64,000 nucleotides of DNA from Oscillospiraceae bacterium HV4-5-C5C (GCA_012034405.1 JAAVLZ010000001.1:1-64000), one strand, 5' to 3'. Positions 1 to 9,137 are shown, counted from the stretch's first letter. The notes: generated by a model from the sequence alone, not told the origin. A program made the numbers and translations.

Positions 1-216
1 CTGGACCTTCTGAGCCTTGAGATGTTTGAAAACATCGCCTATGTGATGGCAAAGCACGCCGACCCGGAGGTACCCGACACGCCGGAGGAATGGCTGGACG
101 GGTTTAACACCTTCTCCATCTATCAGATTCTGCCGCAGATCATCGACCTGTGGGGCCTCAACGTGCAAACGGAATCGGAGTCTAAAAAAAACTTCGCCCG
201 ACTGAACGCGAAATGA
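1..216 (+). CDS. Phage tail assembly chaperone, G-like (5' partial)
   Basis: The reading frame is open from the window edge; the first visible Met is at 22 but the codons before it are open too, so the gene starts outside. 71 codons are visible. I recognise it mainly by position: a small acidic protein directly before a second small overlapping frame and the tape measure gene, as in the lambda gpG/gpGT arrangement, whose products coat the tape measure during tail assembly. The frame ends at the TGA at 214-216, just after an A-rich slippery heptamer. Function is inferred from synteny and from the frameshift architecture, not from a catalytic motif. Confidence 0.7.
   Translation: MDLLSLEMFENIAYVMAKHADPEVPDTPEEWLDGFNTFSIYQILPQIIDLWGLNVQTESESKKNFARLNAK
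186..192 (+). promoter_or_regulatory. Probable -1 ribosomal frameshift site A_AAA_AAC
   Basis: The zero frame reads TCT AAA AAA AAC, so the heptamer A AAA AAC sits in the exact X_XXY_YYZ register for a -1 slip. After the slip the frame reads through CTT CGC CCG ACT GAA CGC GAA with no stop into the ATG at 213, fusing the G-like and T-like products. Such slips in this gene pair are conserved in many tailed phages. No downstream pseudoknot was confirmed. Confidence 0.7.
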
Positions 217-377
217 CGACAGCGTTGTTCCTGCTTCGCTGCGTACAGCTCGGTCTGTCGATGCAGGATTTGGATCTGCTGACGATAGGCATGATCAATG
301 ATATGTACGTGGAAGGCAGGAACGACGACTATAAATATCCGGTTCTGGCAACGCAGGAGGATATGAACCGGTTCTGA
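213..377 (+). CDS. Tail assembly chaperone extension, T-like (54 aa)
   Basis: A 54-codon frame begins at an ATG that overlaps the upstream stop (ATGA, 213-216) and ends at TGA 375-377. It has no Shine-Dalgarno of its own and lies in the -1 frame of the preceding gene, so it is probably made as a C-terminal extension by frameshifting rather than as a separate protein. The product is leucine- and methionine-rich at the start and acidic in the middle. In the usual phage layout the tape measure gene follows at once; here a regulator gene intervenes. Confidence 0.65.
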   Translation: MTTALFLLRCVQLGLSMQDLDLLTIGMINDMYVEGRNDDYKYPVLATQEDMNRF

Positions 378-423
378 TTATGCCCGCCGCTCAATAATTT
401 CTGGTATTTTTTCAAAATAGCCC

Positions 424-454
424 TTGACTCCTACGTAACGTCATAGTTTATGAT
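424..454 (+). promoter_or_regulatory. MerR-type promoter with 19-bp spacer
   Basis: TTGACT (424-429) and TATGAT (449-454) are separated by 19 bp, the over-long spacer typical of promoters that MerR-family proteins untwist. Between them lies an imperfect dyad centred on ACGTAACGT (10-bp arms, 7 matches). It reads directly into the MerR-type gene at 482, so autoregulation is likely. Confidence 0.7.
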
Positions 455-481
455 GTATTTACACGAGGAGGAAGTGCCACC

Positions 482-1243
482 ATGAAAACAGTAAATGAAG
501 TAAGCAAGCTGACCGGAGTGAGTATACGCACTCTGCACTATTATGACACAATCGGACTTTTACATCCGACTGATGCTACGGAATCTGGATATCGGCTGTA
601 TGACGATACAGCCTTAGAGCGGCTGCAGCAGATTTTGCTGTTTCGTGAATTGGAATTTCCGCTAAAAGAAATCAAGATCATTCTGGACAGTGAAAATTTC
701 GACAGGGACAAAGCCTTAGAGCAGCAGATTGAATTGCTGACATTGAAAAAAGAGCATCTGGAAAACTTGATTAGCTTTGCTCGTGGAATAAAAACGATTG
801 GAGCAAGAACGATGGATTTTTCAGCCTTTGACACAAAGAAGATTGATGAATATGCAAAAAAAGCGAAAGAACAATGGGGTAAAACAGAAGCCTATCAGGA
901 ATTTGAACAGAAAAGCAAAACATGGAGTGATACGGAAAAGCAGGCCGTCAGCCAAAAACTTATGGAACTGTTTGTAGAATTCGGAAAACTCGCCGGTCAG
1001 GAGCCTTCCTCTGATGAAGTACAAAAACAAGTATGCAAGCTGCAGAGTTATATTACGGAGCATTTCTATAAATGTACTCCGGAAATTCTGTCAGGACTCG
1101 GCAAAATGTATGGCGGCGGCGGAGAATTTACTGAAAACATTAACAAAGCAGGCGGTGCCGGTACCGCAGAGTTTGTAGAAAAAGCAATTGAATACTACTG
1201 CAAAAAAAATGAAAAAATACTACTATTACAAAGCATAATATGA
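482..1243 (+). CDS. MerR-family regulator with TipAS-like effector domain
   Basis: 253 aa. The first 70 residues are a MerR winged helix-turn-helix (VSKLTGVSIRTLHYYD, then IGLL and GYRLYDD). Residues about 75-115 form the dimerisation coil. From about 125 to the end the protein resembles the TipAS antibiotic-binding domain (WSDTEKQ, GLGKMY, AGGAGTAEF, EYYCKK). GAGGAGG at 465-471 gives a good start. The gene is visibly richer in A and T than the tail genes on both sides, has its own promoter, and sits between the tail chaperone and tape measure genes, so it looks like a later insertion. The last 11 or so residues after YYCKK look like run-on sequence from the insertion junction. TipA-type proteins sense thiopeptides and other toxic compounds; the ligand here is unknown. 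Confidence 0.85.
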   Translation: MKTVNEVSKLTGVSIRTLHYYDTIGLLHPTDATESGYRLYDDTALERLQQILLFRELEFPLKEIKIILDSENFDRDKALEQQIELLTLKKEHLENLISFARGIKTIGARTMDFSAFDTKKIDEYAKKAKEQWGKTEAYQEFEQKSKTWSDTEKQAVSQKLMELFVEFGKLAGQEPSSDEVQKQVCKLQSYITEHFYKCTPEILSGLGKMYGGGGEFTENINKAGGAGTAEFVEKAIEYYCKKNEKILLLQSII

Positions 1244-1252
1244 TTTTTACGC

Positions 1253-1285
1253 AGGCATCTGTCAGCAATGGCAGGTGCCTTTTTC
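1253..1285 (+). terminator. Terminator-like hairpin between MerR gene and tape measure
   Basis: AGGCATCTG (1253-1261) pairs with CAGGTGCCT (1272-1280) with one G-U pair, a 10-nt loop and a T-run. It ends the MerR unit and would also attenuate late transcription ahead of the tape measure gene. A hairpin of the same design, also followed by TCATGC, precedes the holin. Confidence 0.6.
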
Positions 1286-1314
1286 ATGCGCATTTTCAAG
1301 GAAGGAGGCTGCAC

Positions 1315-4134
1315 ATGGCCGACAGAATTAAAGGCATCACCGTTGAGATCGGAGGCGACACCACCGGGCTGTCCAAGGCGCTCGCGGGCGTCAACAAAGA
1401 AATCAAGTCGACGCAGGCCCAGCTCAAGGACGTCAACAGCCTTCTCAAGCTCGATCCCTCCAACGTGGAACTGCTCTCCCAGAAGCAGCGCCTGCTCTCT
1501 CAGGCGGTCGAGGAAACCAAAGGCAAGCTCGCAGAACTGAAATCCGTACAGGACCAGATGGACGAGGGCTTGAAAAACGGTTCCGTCACCCAGCAGCAGT
1601 ATGACGCTTGGAAACGCGAGATCGTCGCTACTGAGGAAGAACTCAAAAACCTCGAAACGCAGACCAAGAATACCGATACCGCCATCTCCGCTACGCTGAA
1701 GGAGGCCGGCAGCAAGGTTTCCGCAGTCGGCGATAAGATCAGCGGCGTCGGCGAGAACCTGTCTAAGAATGTCACAGCTCCGATTGCCGCTGTGGGTGCG
1801 GCGTCACTTGCCGCCTTCTCCGAAGTGGACGAGGGTATGGATATCATCGTCACCAAGACCGGTGCGACCGGCGAGGCGCTCGAATCCATGGAAAACATCG
1901 CCAAGGATATCGCCACCACCATCCCGACCTCCTTTGAAGAAGCCGGAACCGCCGTGGGCGAAGTCAATACGCGCTTCGGCCTCACTGGGCAGGCGCTGCA
2001 AGACCTTTCCACGCAGTTCATCGAGTTTGCCTCCATCAACAATACCGACGTCAACACCTCCATCGGCAACACGCAGATGATCCTGTCTCAGTTCGGAATG
2101 AGCGCATCGGAAGCCGGAAACGTACTCGGCCTGCTCACCTCGGCCAGTCAGAAAACCGGCATCAGCGTGGATGATCTGAGCAACCTTCTCCAGCAAAACG
2201 GGGCCACTTTCAAGGAGATGGGTCTCGGCGTAGGAGAGTCCATCACCCTCATGGGGAACTTTGAGAAGGCCGGTATCGACTCCGCGTCCATGTTGACCGG
2301 GCTTAAAAAAGCCGCGTCCAACTACTCCAAAGACGGCAAAAGCATGGAGGAAGGTCTCGGCGACCTCATCAAGCGGCTGCAGGATTCCAGTACGGAAGCG
2401 GACGCCACGGCGGAAGCCTATTCACTGTTCGGAACCAAAGGCGGCCTCGCTTTTGTCACGGCCGCCAAGGAAGGCCGCATCAGTCTTGACGGCCTGTCCA
2501 CCGACCTTTCGAGCTTTGGCACGACCGTCAGCGATACCTATGAAGGAACGCTGGACGGCATCGACTCTGCAACGACCGGATTAAACGCCTTGAAGGAAGC
2601 TGGGGCCTCCGTCGGCGAAGCCCTCGGCAATACACTTGCGCCCATTCTGCAGAGCGTCGCCGGTGCATTGAAGTCCTTCGCTTCATGGTTTTCCAGTCTC
2701 TCGCCGGGGATGCAGGACATGATCGTCAAGATTGCCCTCATTGCCGCTGCCGTGGGTCCGGTGCTCATCATCATCGGCAAAGTGGTCAGCGCCATCGGCG
2801 GCATCATCTCCGCAGCTGGGGCTATTAGCGGCGTGGTCAGCACGATTGCCGGTGCACTTCCAGCCCTCGGCGGAGTGATTGCCGCGCTTACCGGACCAAT
2901 CGGCATCGTAATCGCCATTGTCGCGGCGGCCATTACCATCGGCGTCCTTGTTGTGAAAAACTGGGACAGCATCAAGGCTGCGGCCATCTCCATCTGGGGA
3001 GCTATCCGGGATTTCTTCTCAACAGTTTGGCAGGCCATCAGCAACACCTTCACCACGGTGGTTACCGCAATCAGCACGTTTCTAACCGGCGCATGGACAG
3101 CGATCACCACAACGATTCAAACGGTCTGGAACGGCATCGCTGCGTTTTTCTCCGCGATATGGGACGGAATCGTGAGGATATTTACCACGGTATTTGAAGT
3201 GATCAAAACAGTTATAACGACCTACTTCGAGATTTACAGGACCATCATCGAAACCGTGCTCAACGCCATTGAGGTTGTATTCACGACAATCTGGAACGCC
3301 ATCAGCCAAGTGGTAACAACCGTGGTAACGGCGATCAGCAACTTCCTAACCGCAGCATGGGCGGCAATCCAGACAGCCATTACCACGGTACTCACCACGA
3401 TTCAGACAGTATTCTCCACAGTATGGAACGCCATCAGTTCAACGGTCACTTCTATTGTAAATGGCATCAAGAACACGGTGACCTCCATCTGGAACTCCAT
3501 TCATTCGGCGATCTCCTCCGTCATGAACGCGATCAGCGGTACGGTTTCCTCAATTTGGAGCTCCATTTCCAGCGGCATCGGCACGACCATCGGAAATATC
3601 TATAACACCATCAAGACCGGCTTCGGCAATGCGGTCGATTTTATCAAAGGGCTGGCAAGCTCGGCGTGGAATTGGGGTGCGGATATCATCAACGGCATTG
3701 TGGACGGTATTAAAAGTTGCATCGGCAAGGTCAAGGACGCAGTGTCCAACGTCGCGGAAACCATCAAGTCGTTTCTGCACTTCTCGGTTCCCGACATCGG
3801 GCCGCTTGCTGATTACGAAAGCTGGATGCCGGACTTCATGTCAGGTCTTGCCAGCGGGATCGAGAAAAGCAAGAGTCTCGTCTCCGACGCCATGAGCTCT
3901 GTCGCCGGGGACATGGTGCTCCGGCCGCAGACGGACCTGTCCGGTATCACGCAGAACAGTTCTTCCTCCAGCGCTGCCACGGATATTCTGAGCGGCATCC
4001 AGTCGGCGCTCGCGGACCTGAAGAACTCAAGTACCGGCGACATCAGTATTCCAGTCTACCTTGGCGGGACTCTGCTGGACGAGGTTGTGGTCAACGCGCA
4101 GACGAGACAGAACCTGCGGTCAGGAGGCAGGTAA
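1315..4134 (+). CDS. Phage tail tape measure protein
   Basis: 939 aa from the ATG at 1315, preceded by GGAAGGAGG; an in-frame ATG at 1240 lacks a site and overlaps the MerR gene. The N-terminal 130 residues are heptad-rich coiled coil (KEIKSTQAQLKDV, ETKGKLAELK). A tape-measure core follows. Around residues 470-560 lies a long Gly/Ala/Ile hydrophobic stretch, and then many degenerate repeats of the type TVWNAIS/TIWNAI/TTVVTAIS. The protein sets tail length; by the usual 1.5 angstrom per residue rule the tail would be about 140 nm. It lies directly upstream of the tail tip genes. Confidence 0.93.
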   Translation: MADRIKGITVEIGGDTTGLSKALAGVNKEIKSTQAQLKDVNSLLKLDPSNVELLSQKQRLLSQAVEETKGKLAELKSVQDQMDEGLKNGSVTQQQYDAWKREIVATEEELKNLETQTKNTDTAISATLKEAGSKVSAVGDKISGVGENLSKNVTAPIAAVGAASLAAFSEVDEGMDIIVTKTGATGEALESMENIAKDIATTIPTSFEEAGTAVGEVNTRFGLTGQALQDLSTQFIEFASINNTDVNTSIGNTQMILSQFGMSASEAGNVLGLLTSASQKTGISVDDLSNLLQQNGATFKEMGLGVGESITLMGNFEKAGIDSASMLTGLKKAASNYSKDGKSMEEGLGDLIKRLQDSSTEADATAEAYSLFGTKGGLAFVTAAKEGRISLDGLSTDLSSFGTTVSDTYEGTLDGIDSATTGLNALKEAGASVGEALGNTLAPILQSVAGALKSFASWFSSLSPGMQDMIVKIALIAAAVGPVLIIIGKVVSAIGGIISAAGAISGVVSTIAGALPALGGVIAALTGPIGIVIAIVAAAITIGVLVVKNWDSIKAAAISIWGAIRDFFSTVWQAISNTFTTVVTAISTFLTGAWTAITTTIQTVWNGIAAFFSAIWDGIVRIFTTVFEVIKTVITTYFEIYRTIIETVLNAIEVVFTTIWNAISQVVTTVVTAISNFLTAAWAAIQTAITTVLTTIQTVFSTVWNAISSTVTSIVNGIKNTVTSIWNSIHSAISSVMNAISGTVSSIWSSISSGIGTTIGNIYNTIKTGFGNAVDFIKGLASSAWNWGADIINGIVDGIKSCIGKVKDAVSNVAETIKSFLHFSVPDIGPLADYESWMPDFMSGLASGIEKSKSLVSDAMSSVAGDMVLRPQTDLSGITQNSSSSSAATDILSGIQSALADLKNSSTGDISIPVYLGGTLLDEVVVNAQTRQNLRSGGR

Positions 4135-4135
4135 C

Positions 4136-4498
4136 ATGGCATTTATTCAATACCTGAACTTTGACGGCACAGATATCCCGCTCCCGGAAAGCTACGATGT
4201 GGAGGTTTCGGACGTCGTGTCGGACGCGGGCGGCGAAACGGAAGCCGGGACTACGCAGCGCGATGTGATCCGCTCCGGCGTTGTCGACATCCCGGTTTCC
4301 TTTAACGTCTCTCCCGCGTGGCTAAAGAAGCTCTCTGAATACCGGAAGGAAGCAAAAATCAAAGTGAAGTTTTTAAACCCATACACACTCGAAGCCGAGG
4401 AACGGGATATGTATATCGACGATTTTAAGAGCAGCCTTGTGAAGGACACGTCCTACAAGGGACTGTGGAAGGTTTCCTTCACGCTGAAAGAATTCTGA
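4136..4498 (+). CDS. Phage tail protein, distal-tail position
   Basis: 120 aa. The start at 4136 follows CAGGAGGCAGGTAAC at the end of the tape measure gene. The product has an acidic N-terminus followed by beta-rich sequence (VVDIPVSFNV, KVKFLNPYTLEAEERDMYIDDF) that fits a small tail-tube or distal-tail ring protein. I recognise it as a phage tail family common after tape measure genes in Firmicutes prophages (DUF6711-like), but the exact structural role is inferred from its place between tape measure and baseplate genes. Confidence 0.65.
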   Translation: MAFIQYLNFDGTDIPLPESYDVEVSDVVSDAGGETEAGTTQRDVIRSGVVDIPVSFNVSPAWLKKLSEYRKEAKIKVKFLNPYTLEAEERDMYIDDFKSSLVKDTSYKGLWKVSFTLKEF

Positions 4499-4514
4499 TG
4501 GGAGGTGTTCATCC

Positions 4515-6536
4515 ATGTATGCGGTAAGCGATGCGTATAAAAAAGCCATACAGGATAACACCCGCAGCTACTATTGGACTGGAAAAATCACGCTCGCGGA
4601 CGGGACCGAGTACCCGTTTGGAAATAAGGACATCGTGAAGGGCTCCGGCTACGTCACCCGGCAATGCTGCGGCAGCAACGAGATCGAGCTTGGCACCGTC
4701 TACGCGGCGGAGCTGGGTATCACGCTGCTCACCGACATTGACCGCTACAGCCTGACCGGGGCCACCATCACGCTTTCTTTCCATCTGGATATCGGGGATG
4801 GAGTCTACGAAGAAGTGCCGATGGGCGTCTTTGAAATCTCCGAGGCGAACCGGACGATTAAATGCCTGGAAATCAAAGCCTACGATTATATGCTCCGCTT
4901 CGACGCTGACTTCGATGAGAAAGTCACCAACGGCGTGGCGTTTGATCTGCTTCTGCTCGCCTGTGAAGCCTGCAAAGTGGAACTGGCCAATACGAAAGAG
5001 GAGCTTTCCGCCATGCCGAACGGCTCGTATGTACTGGGCGTCTACACGGAAAACGATATTGAGACCTGGCGTGACCTGATTTTCTACATTGCCCAGGTAC
5101 TCGGCTGTTTTGCCCAGATTGACCGCACCGGCAAGCTGAAGCTCACGAAATACGGATACACCCCTGTGGCGGATATCCCTGATACACAGCGGTTCTCCAG
5201 TAGCTTTTCAGATTTTATCACCAGGTACACGGCCGTCTCCTCTACGAACGTCCGCACCAAGACGGCGGAATACTACGCGCTCGACCCAGATGACGGTCTG
5301 ACCATGAATCTGAGCACAAACCCCTTATTGCAGTTTGGCCTTGCGGAAACCAGAAAGACGCTTCTCACCAATATCCTTAGCGATATCGCTGTGATCCGGT
5401 ATGTGCCCTTTGATTCGACCACAATTGGGAACCCGGCCTTCGACCCCGCCGACGTGATCACCTTTTCCGGAGGGCAGGCCGACGCAAAACAGATCACCGC
5501 TGTCACAAGTATTACCATTAAGGTCAACGGAAAGCACAGTCTGAAATGTGTCGGCAAAAATCCGCGTCTGACACAGGCCAAAAGTAAGAACGACAAGAAC
5601 ATCACCGGTCTTGTCAATCAGATCGAAGCCGGAAAGATCGTCGTTCATTCCTATTTGAATGCCTCGCCCTACACGATAGGCTCCACAGATACGGAGATCG
5701 TGAGCATCGAGTTTGCCTCTAATGAGGACACCGACGCTCAGTTTTTTGCATCCATCCTCATGGATGTAAAGGCAGACGAGGTAACAAAGACCGGTCAGGC
5801 AACGGGTACTATCACCCTTCCGGCGTCGACTTCAGGCGGTTCAGCAACGACACAGGATGAGAATTTCACACTGACATGGACGGATGATGGTGACGCAGTG
5901 ATTCAGGTCACCTATATTATCAACGACAATGTGCTGACGACCTACTACCCGATAGAGACATGGAAATCCGGCAAGCACATTCTGAATCTCTATTATCCGC
6001 TCTCCGGGCTGACGGCCAATACCTATAACACCTTCCGCGTCTGGCTGAAAATGAGCGGAGGCTCCGCTTCGGTCGGCCGAGCACAGGCCATCGCCACCAT
6101 TAGCGGGCAGGGCCTCTCCGCAAACAAGGTCTGGGATGGCCGTTTGGAATTTTCCGACACGGCGGCGCTGGTGCGCTTCAGCGGCTTGAAATCTGTCGGC
6201 TATACGGCGGCGGTGAGCACGGAGTTGATAACTCCGACACCAGCCGCCTTCCTTGACAGCCTGCCGCTGTTCCGCGCGGGAGGACTTTCCATTGCTGCCT
6301 TTACAGATACGGCAAAGGTCGATCCGGTCGTCGTGACCGAAACCATCAACGTGGCGGACAAGAGGAAAATGGCTTACTCCGCAGTTTATGTGAAAGTCAC
6401 GGACAAGTTCGAACTGCAGACGGCCTATGCGTATAAGAGCGCGGAAGGCACAATTGATGAGGGCCGCATGTGCAGGCTGACCGTGAACACGGAGCAGTTT
6501 GCCAGTGTCACCGGACTGGAGGTAAAGAATGGCTGA
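4515..6536 (+). CDS. Phage tail hub / baseplate protein
   Basis: 673 aa with GGGAGG ten bases before the ATG. The first 350 residues resemble the tail-hub (Tal/gp27-like) proteins of siphophages: short beta strands, aromatic-rich (SYYWTGKITLADG, ISEANRTIKCLEIKAYDYM, FYIAQVLGCFAQID). The C-terminal half is Ser/Thr/Gly-rich beta sequence that looks like receptor-binding or fibre-attachment modules. No peptidase motif is visible. It overlaps the next gene by 8 nt. The call rests on position (second gene after the tape measure) and general character. Confidence 0.65.
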   Translation: MYAVSDAYKKAIQDNTRSYYWTGKITLADGTEYPFGNKDIVKGSGYVTRQCCGSNEIELGTVYAAELGITLLTDIDRYSLTGATITLSFHLDIGDGVYEEVPMGVFEISEANRTIKCLEIKAYDYMLRFDADFDEKVTNGVAFDLLLLACEACKVELANTKEELSAMPNGSYVLGVYTENDIETWRDLIFYIAQVLGCFAQIDRTGKLKLTKYGYTPVADIPDTQRFSSSFSDFITRYTAVSSTNVRTKTAEYYALDPDDGLTMNLSTNPLLQFGLAETRKTLLTNILSDIAVIRYVPFDSTTIGNPAFDPADVITFSGGQADAKQITAVTSITIKVNGKHSLKCVGKNPRLTQAKSKNDKNITGLVNQIEAGKIVVHSYLNASPYTIGSTDTEIVSIEFASNEDTDAQFFASILMDVKADEVTKTGQATGTITLPASTSGGSATTQDENFTLTWTDDGDAVIQVTYIINDNVLTTYYPIETWKSGKHILNLYYPLSGLTANTYNTFRVWLKMSGGSASVGRAQAIATISGQGLSANKVWDGRLEFSDTAALVRFSGLKSVGYTAAVSTELITPTPAAFLDSLPLFRAGGLSIAAFTDTAKVDPVVVTETINVADKRKMAYSAVYVKVTDKFELQTAYAYKSAEGTIDEGRMCRLTVNTEQFASVTGLEVKNG

Positions 6537-7647
6537 TTATAACGGAATGGAGGCTCTCCTTGCTTCTACTGAAAACCTGACACAGCTTTTGAATAATGTC
6601 GGACACGACGACGATACGCTGACTTTCAACGGCGTGGACTGGTTCAAGTTCAACGGTACAGTCGCTCAGAACATTTATGTCAGCGGCAATAGCTGGTTCG
6701 GGTTTGGCACAAGCGCCGAGCAGCTGCAGGTTTGCCGGCGAGACGCGAAGCTCTGGAACTTCTGGCGCGAGGAAGGCACCCTCTATAACTACTATAAGTT
6801 CCTGCGGCTGAAATGGGACGGCTATACCCAGTACAACTCGACCTCTGACAGTGTCCATCTGACCTATGAGGTGTATCTGTTCAGCACAGGAGATATCTTT
6901 CTGAATGTGCTACGTATGCCGGCTGATTCCAGCTATTTGGGTACGAACCAGTTAATTTGCACGGGCGGTACAAAAGCATTCACAGTGACCGCCGGGCAAA
7001 CACTGCAGGAAACCTTCACGCATGCGAACGACAGCGGCACAGATTTTACCGCCGCAGCCGGTCTGATCAATATTCAAGCGCCCTATGACAGGAAGTTCCT
7101 GATTACCGACAAGGACGGAAAAATCTATTCGGTTTTATCCACAGGGGGCGTTTTGTCCCTTTCGGAAATTGAAAATCCGGGAGAAATCAGCAAGGCGCTC
7201 TTTGAAGCCTACGGCGTGGACGACAGGCCGCCCGGCTCACTGCTTCTACCGCTTACAAATCCGTCGCTTCTGTACTGGCAGGATTCGCAGGACGAGCCTC
7301 CGGTGCTGGAAGCGGATGTGACGGCGGTGCCGTTCCCGCAGACAGTTCTCACGGAAAATGTGGATATGACGGATTCCACCATTCTCGGCATTGAGAAGGT
7401 CACCGCCGATTCCGATGACAATACGCTGTTTGCCGTGTCCTTCGACGATGGGACAACATGGTGGAACTATGTGGACAATGCATGGGCGGTCCTTTCGGAC
7501 GAGCAGTCGGGTATGACCAAAGCCGCTCTCGCGGATATCGGCACAGACGCATGGGCATTAAAAGCTACCACCGGTCATTACATGTTCCGCTTTGTTCTGT
7601 TCGAAGAAAGTTACGTGAACAGTATCGTCGTCGATTACCTAAATTAG
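6529..7647 (+). CDS. Probable phage tail fibre protein
   Basis: 372 aa, starting inside the stop region of the hub gene (8-nt overlap) with TGGAGG upstream. Composition is rich in Trp, Tyr, Phe, Asn, Asp and Thr, typical of exposed phage adhesins. A central part reads like a carbohydrate- or cell-surface-binding beta-sandwich (VDWFKFNGTVAQNIYVSG, WFGFGTSAEQLQVCRR). The C-terminal third (SFDDGTTWWNYVDNAW) resembles jelly-roll sequence. No recognised domain can be named with confidence; host binding is inferred from location between the hub and lysis genes. Confidence 0.55.
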   Translation: MADYNGMEALLASTENLTQLLNNVGHDDDTLTFNGVDWFKFNGTVAQNIYVSGNSWFGFGTSAEQLQVCRRDAKLWNFWREEGTLYNYYKFLRLKWDGYTQYNSTSDSVHLTYEVYLFSTGDIFLNVLRMPADSSYLGTNQLICTGGTKAFTVTAGQTLQETFTHANDSGTDFTAAAGLINIQAPYDRKFLITDKDGKIYSVLSTGGVLSLSEIENPGEISKALFEAYGVDDRPPGSLLLPLTNPSLLYWQDSQDEPPVLEADVTAVPFPQTVLTENVDMTDSTILGIEKVTADSDDNTLFAVSFDDGTTWWNYVDNAWAVLSDEQSGMTKAALADIGTDAWALKATTGHYMFRFVLFEESYVNSIVVDYLN

Positions 7648-7659
7648 GAGGTCTGAGGC

Positions 7660-9060
7660 ATGAAGCTAAAAGGTAGTACAAAAATAGAACTTACCGATGT
7701 GCATACCGGGAAGAAGGAAATCTACCGAGACACGAACATGGTCACAAAGGCTGTCTTGCAGGTATTCGGCAACAACATTGAAGGGATGCTTTTCTGTGTT
7801 GCGGGCAGCAGTACGGTAAGCTGGAGCGATTATTTCCTTCCCATTTGTCCGAATACCATCGGTGGCATTCTCCTTTTTCAGGATGCCATCACGGAGGATG
7901 AGAATACGATCTACGCGCCGTCCTCCAACCAGTGTATAGGTTACGCCTCCAATGACGTCAATGCCACGGCAAATGTGCTGCGCGGGAGTTTAAATCTTAC
8001 AGAGTCGAAAACAACGGACAAAGGCTATAAATTTGTCTGGGACTTCACCACCAGCCAGGGCAATGGCACTATTACCGCCGTCTGTCTCACGCACAAGCAA
8101 GGCGGGGTCGGATATTTCGGAGACACCTTCGACGCGGAAAAGCGCCTGCTGCGTATGAAGAGTCCAAGCACCGTATCGAGTGGGCTTATTATGAACCGGT
8201 ATGTGGATGTGGTCGAGGTCAATTTTGAAGGCGATTATTTCATCAGCATCTCCATGGACACCTCAAACGCAATCCTGATCAACAAAGTGCGGAAATCCTT
8301 CTGCAATATCGGCCTGAACTTCAATCTGCAGGAAAACGGCGATGAACTTCTGGAAACGCACACCATCAATCCCACCGTGTTCATTAACAGCACTGCGTCA
8401 AGTAACTACGGTTATTATGATTTTCACGACGGTGAGGATGGTTATTGGTACGGCTTTATGGGCAGCGGCAATTCGTCCGGCAACGCGACGGTGAAGTGGA
8501 TCAAAATCAGCAAGACCGATTTTACCTTTACTGAGGGCACGTGGACGCTTACCAACGCGCAGATCTATCAGCTTGGTTATCGTTCCGGTTATAACAATAT
8601 AGCGTCCAGAAGCATCCAGTCTGTCATGAGAGGCGGTTATCTTTATGCGATGAAGTACGACAAAACGGGCATGTATAAGATCAACGCCAATAACGCGGCC
8701 GACATCACCCTGCTTCCCTTTGGCTTTACTTCAAACTTTAGCGGCGGAGATAACTACGGCTATGTCTATATGTACAAAATTGGCGACCGCATTCTTTGCT
8801 CGGACTTCAGCATCTGCTCTGACGATACCATCATCGGCACGAAGAATTATACCGGTCTCAATTATGTCTGCACACCGTTCTTTCGGTATGGCCCCTATGC
8901 GATCAGCTTTGGGAGATATAGCCATTCCTCGAATTCCTCCGTTTACAAGACACTGTTTCTTATAACGCCGTATCTTGCGAGTATCAACAACCTCTCAACA
9001 TCTGTTATTAAGACGGCGGATAAGACGATGAAAATCACCTATACGGTGGAGGAAGAATAA
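7660..9060 (+). CDS. Probable phage tail/structural protein, unknown fold
   Basis: 466 aa with TTAGGAGG upstream of the ATG at 7660. The N-terminal 40 residues (KGSTKIELTDVHTGKKEIY) are a motif often seen at the start of minor structural proteins in Firmicutes phages. The rest is beta-rich with many Tyr, Asn, Gly and Ser, and evenly spaced aromatic strands that hint at a beta-propeller or fibre head (YWYGFMGSGNSSG, GGYLYAMKYDKTGMYKI, YGYVYMYKIGDRIL). Transcription continues to a hairpin at 9077. Function is inferred from context only. Confidence 0.55.
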   Translation: MKLKGSTKIELTDVHTGKKEIYRDTNMVTKAVLQVFGNNIEGMLFCVAGSSTVSWSDYFLPICPNTIGGILLFQDAITEDENTIYAPSSNQCIGYASNDVNATANVLRGSLNLTESKTTDKGYKFVWDFTTSQGNGTITAVCLTHKQGGVGYFGDTFDAEKRLLRMKSPSTVSSGLIMNRYVDVVEVNFEGDYFISISMDTSNAILINKVRKSFCNIGLNFNLQENGDELLETHTINPTVFINSTASSNYGYYDFHDGEDGYWYGFMGSGNSSGNATVKWIKISKTDFTFTEGTWTLTNAQIYQLGYRSGYNNIASRSIQSVMRGGYLYAMKYDKTGMYKINANNAADITLLPFGFTSNFSGGDNYGYVYMYKIGDRILCSDFSICSDDTIIGTKNYTGLNYVCTPFFRYGPYAISFGRYSHSSNSSVYKTLFLITPYLASINNLSTSVIKTADKTMKITYTVEEE

Positions 9061-9076
9061 CAATCGTAGATGGAAG

Positions 9077-9107
9077 GTAGCTGCCCAATTCGGGTAGCTG
9101 CTTTTTT
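9077..9107 (+). terminator. Terminator-like hairpin before the lysis genes
   Basis: GTAGCTGCCC (9077-9086) and GGGTAGCTGC (9092-9101) form ten pairs (two G-U) around an AATTC loop, followed by six Ts. It separates structural from lysis genes. Like the hairpin at 1253 it is followed by TCATGC and then a GGAGG site. Confidence 0.7.
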
Positions 9108-9137
9108 CATGCAAACAAATAAGGAGGATCAAAGGAT

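Noticed and set aside
1240-1314. Upstream in-frame ATG for the tape measure gene
   Set aside because: It overlaps the MerR gene and the hairpin and has no ribosome site; ATG 1315 has GGAAGGAGG.
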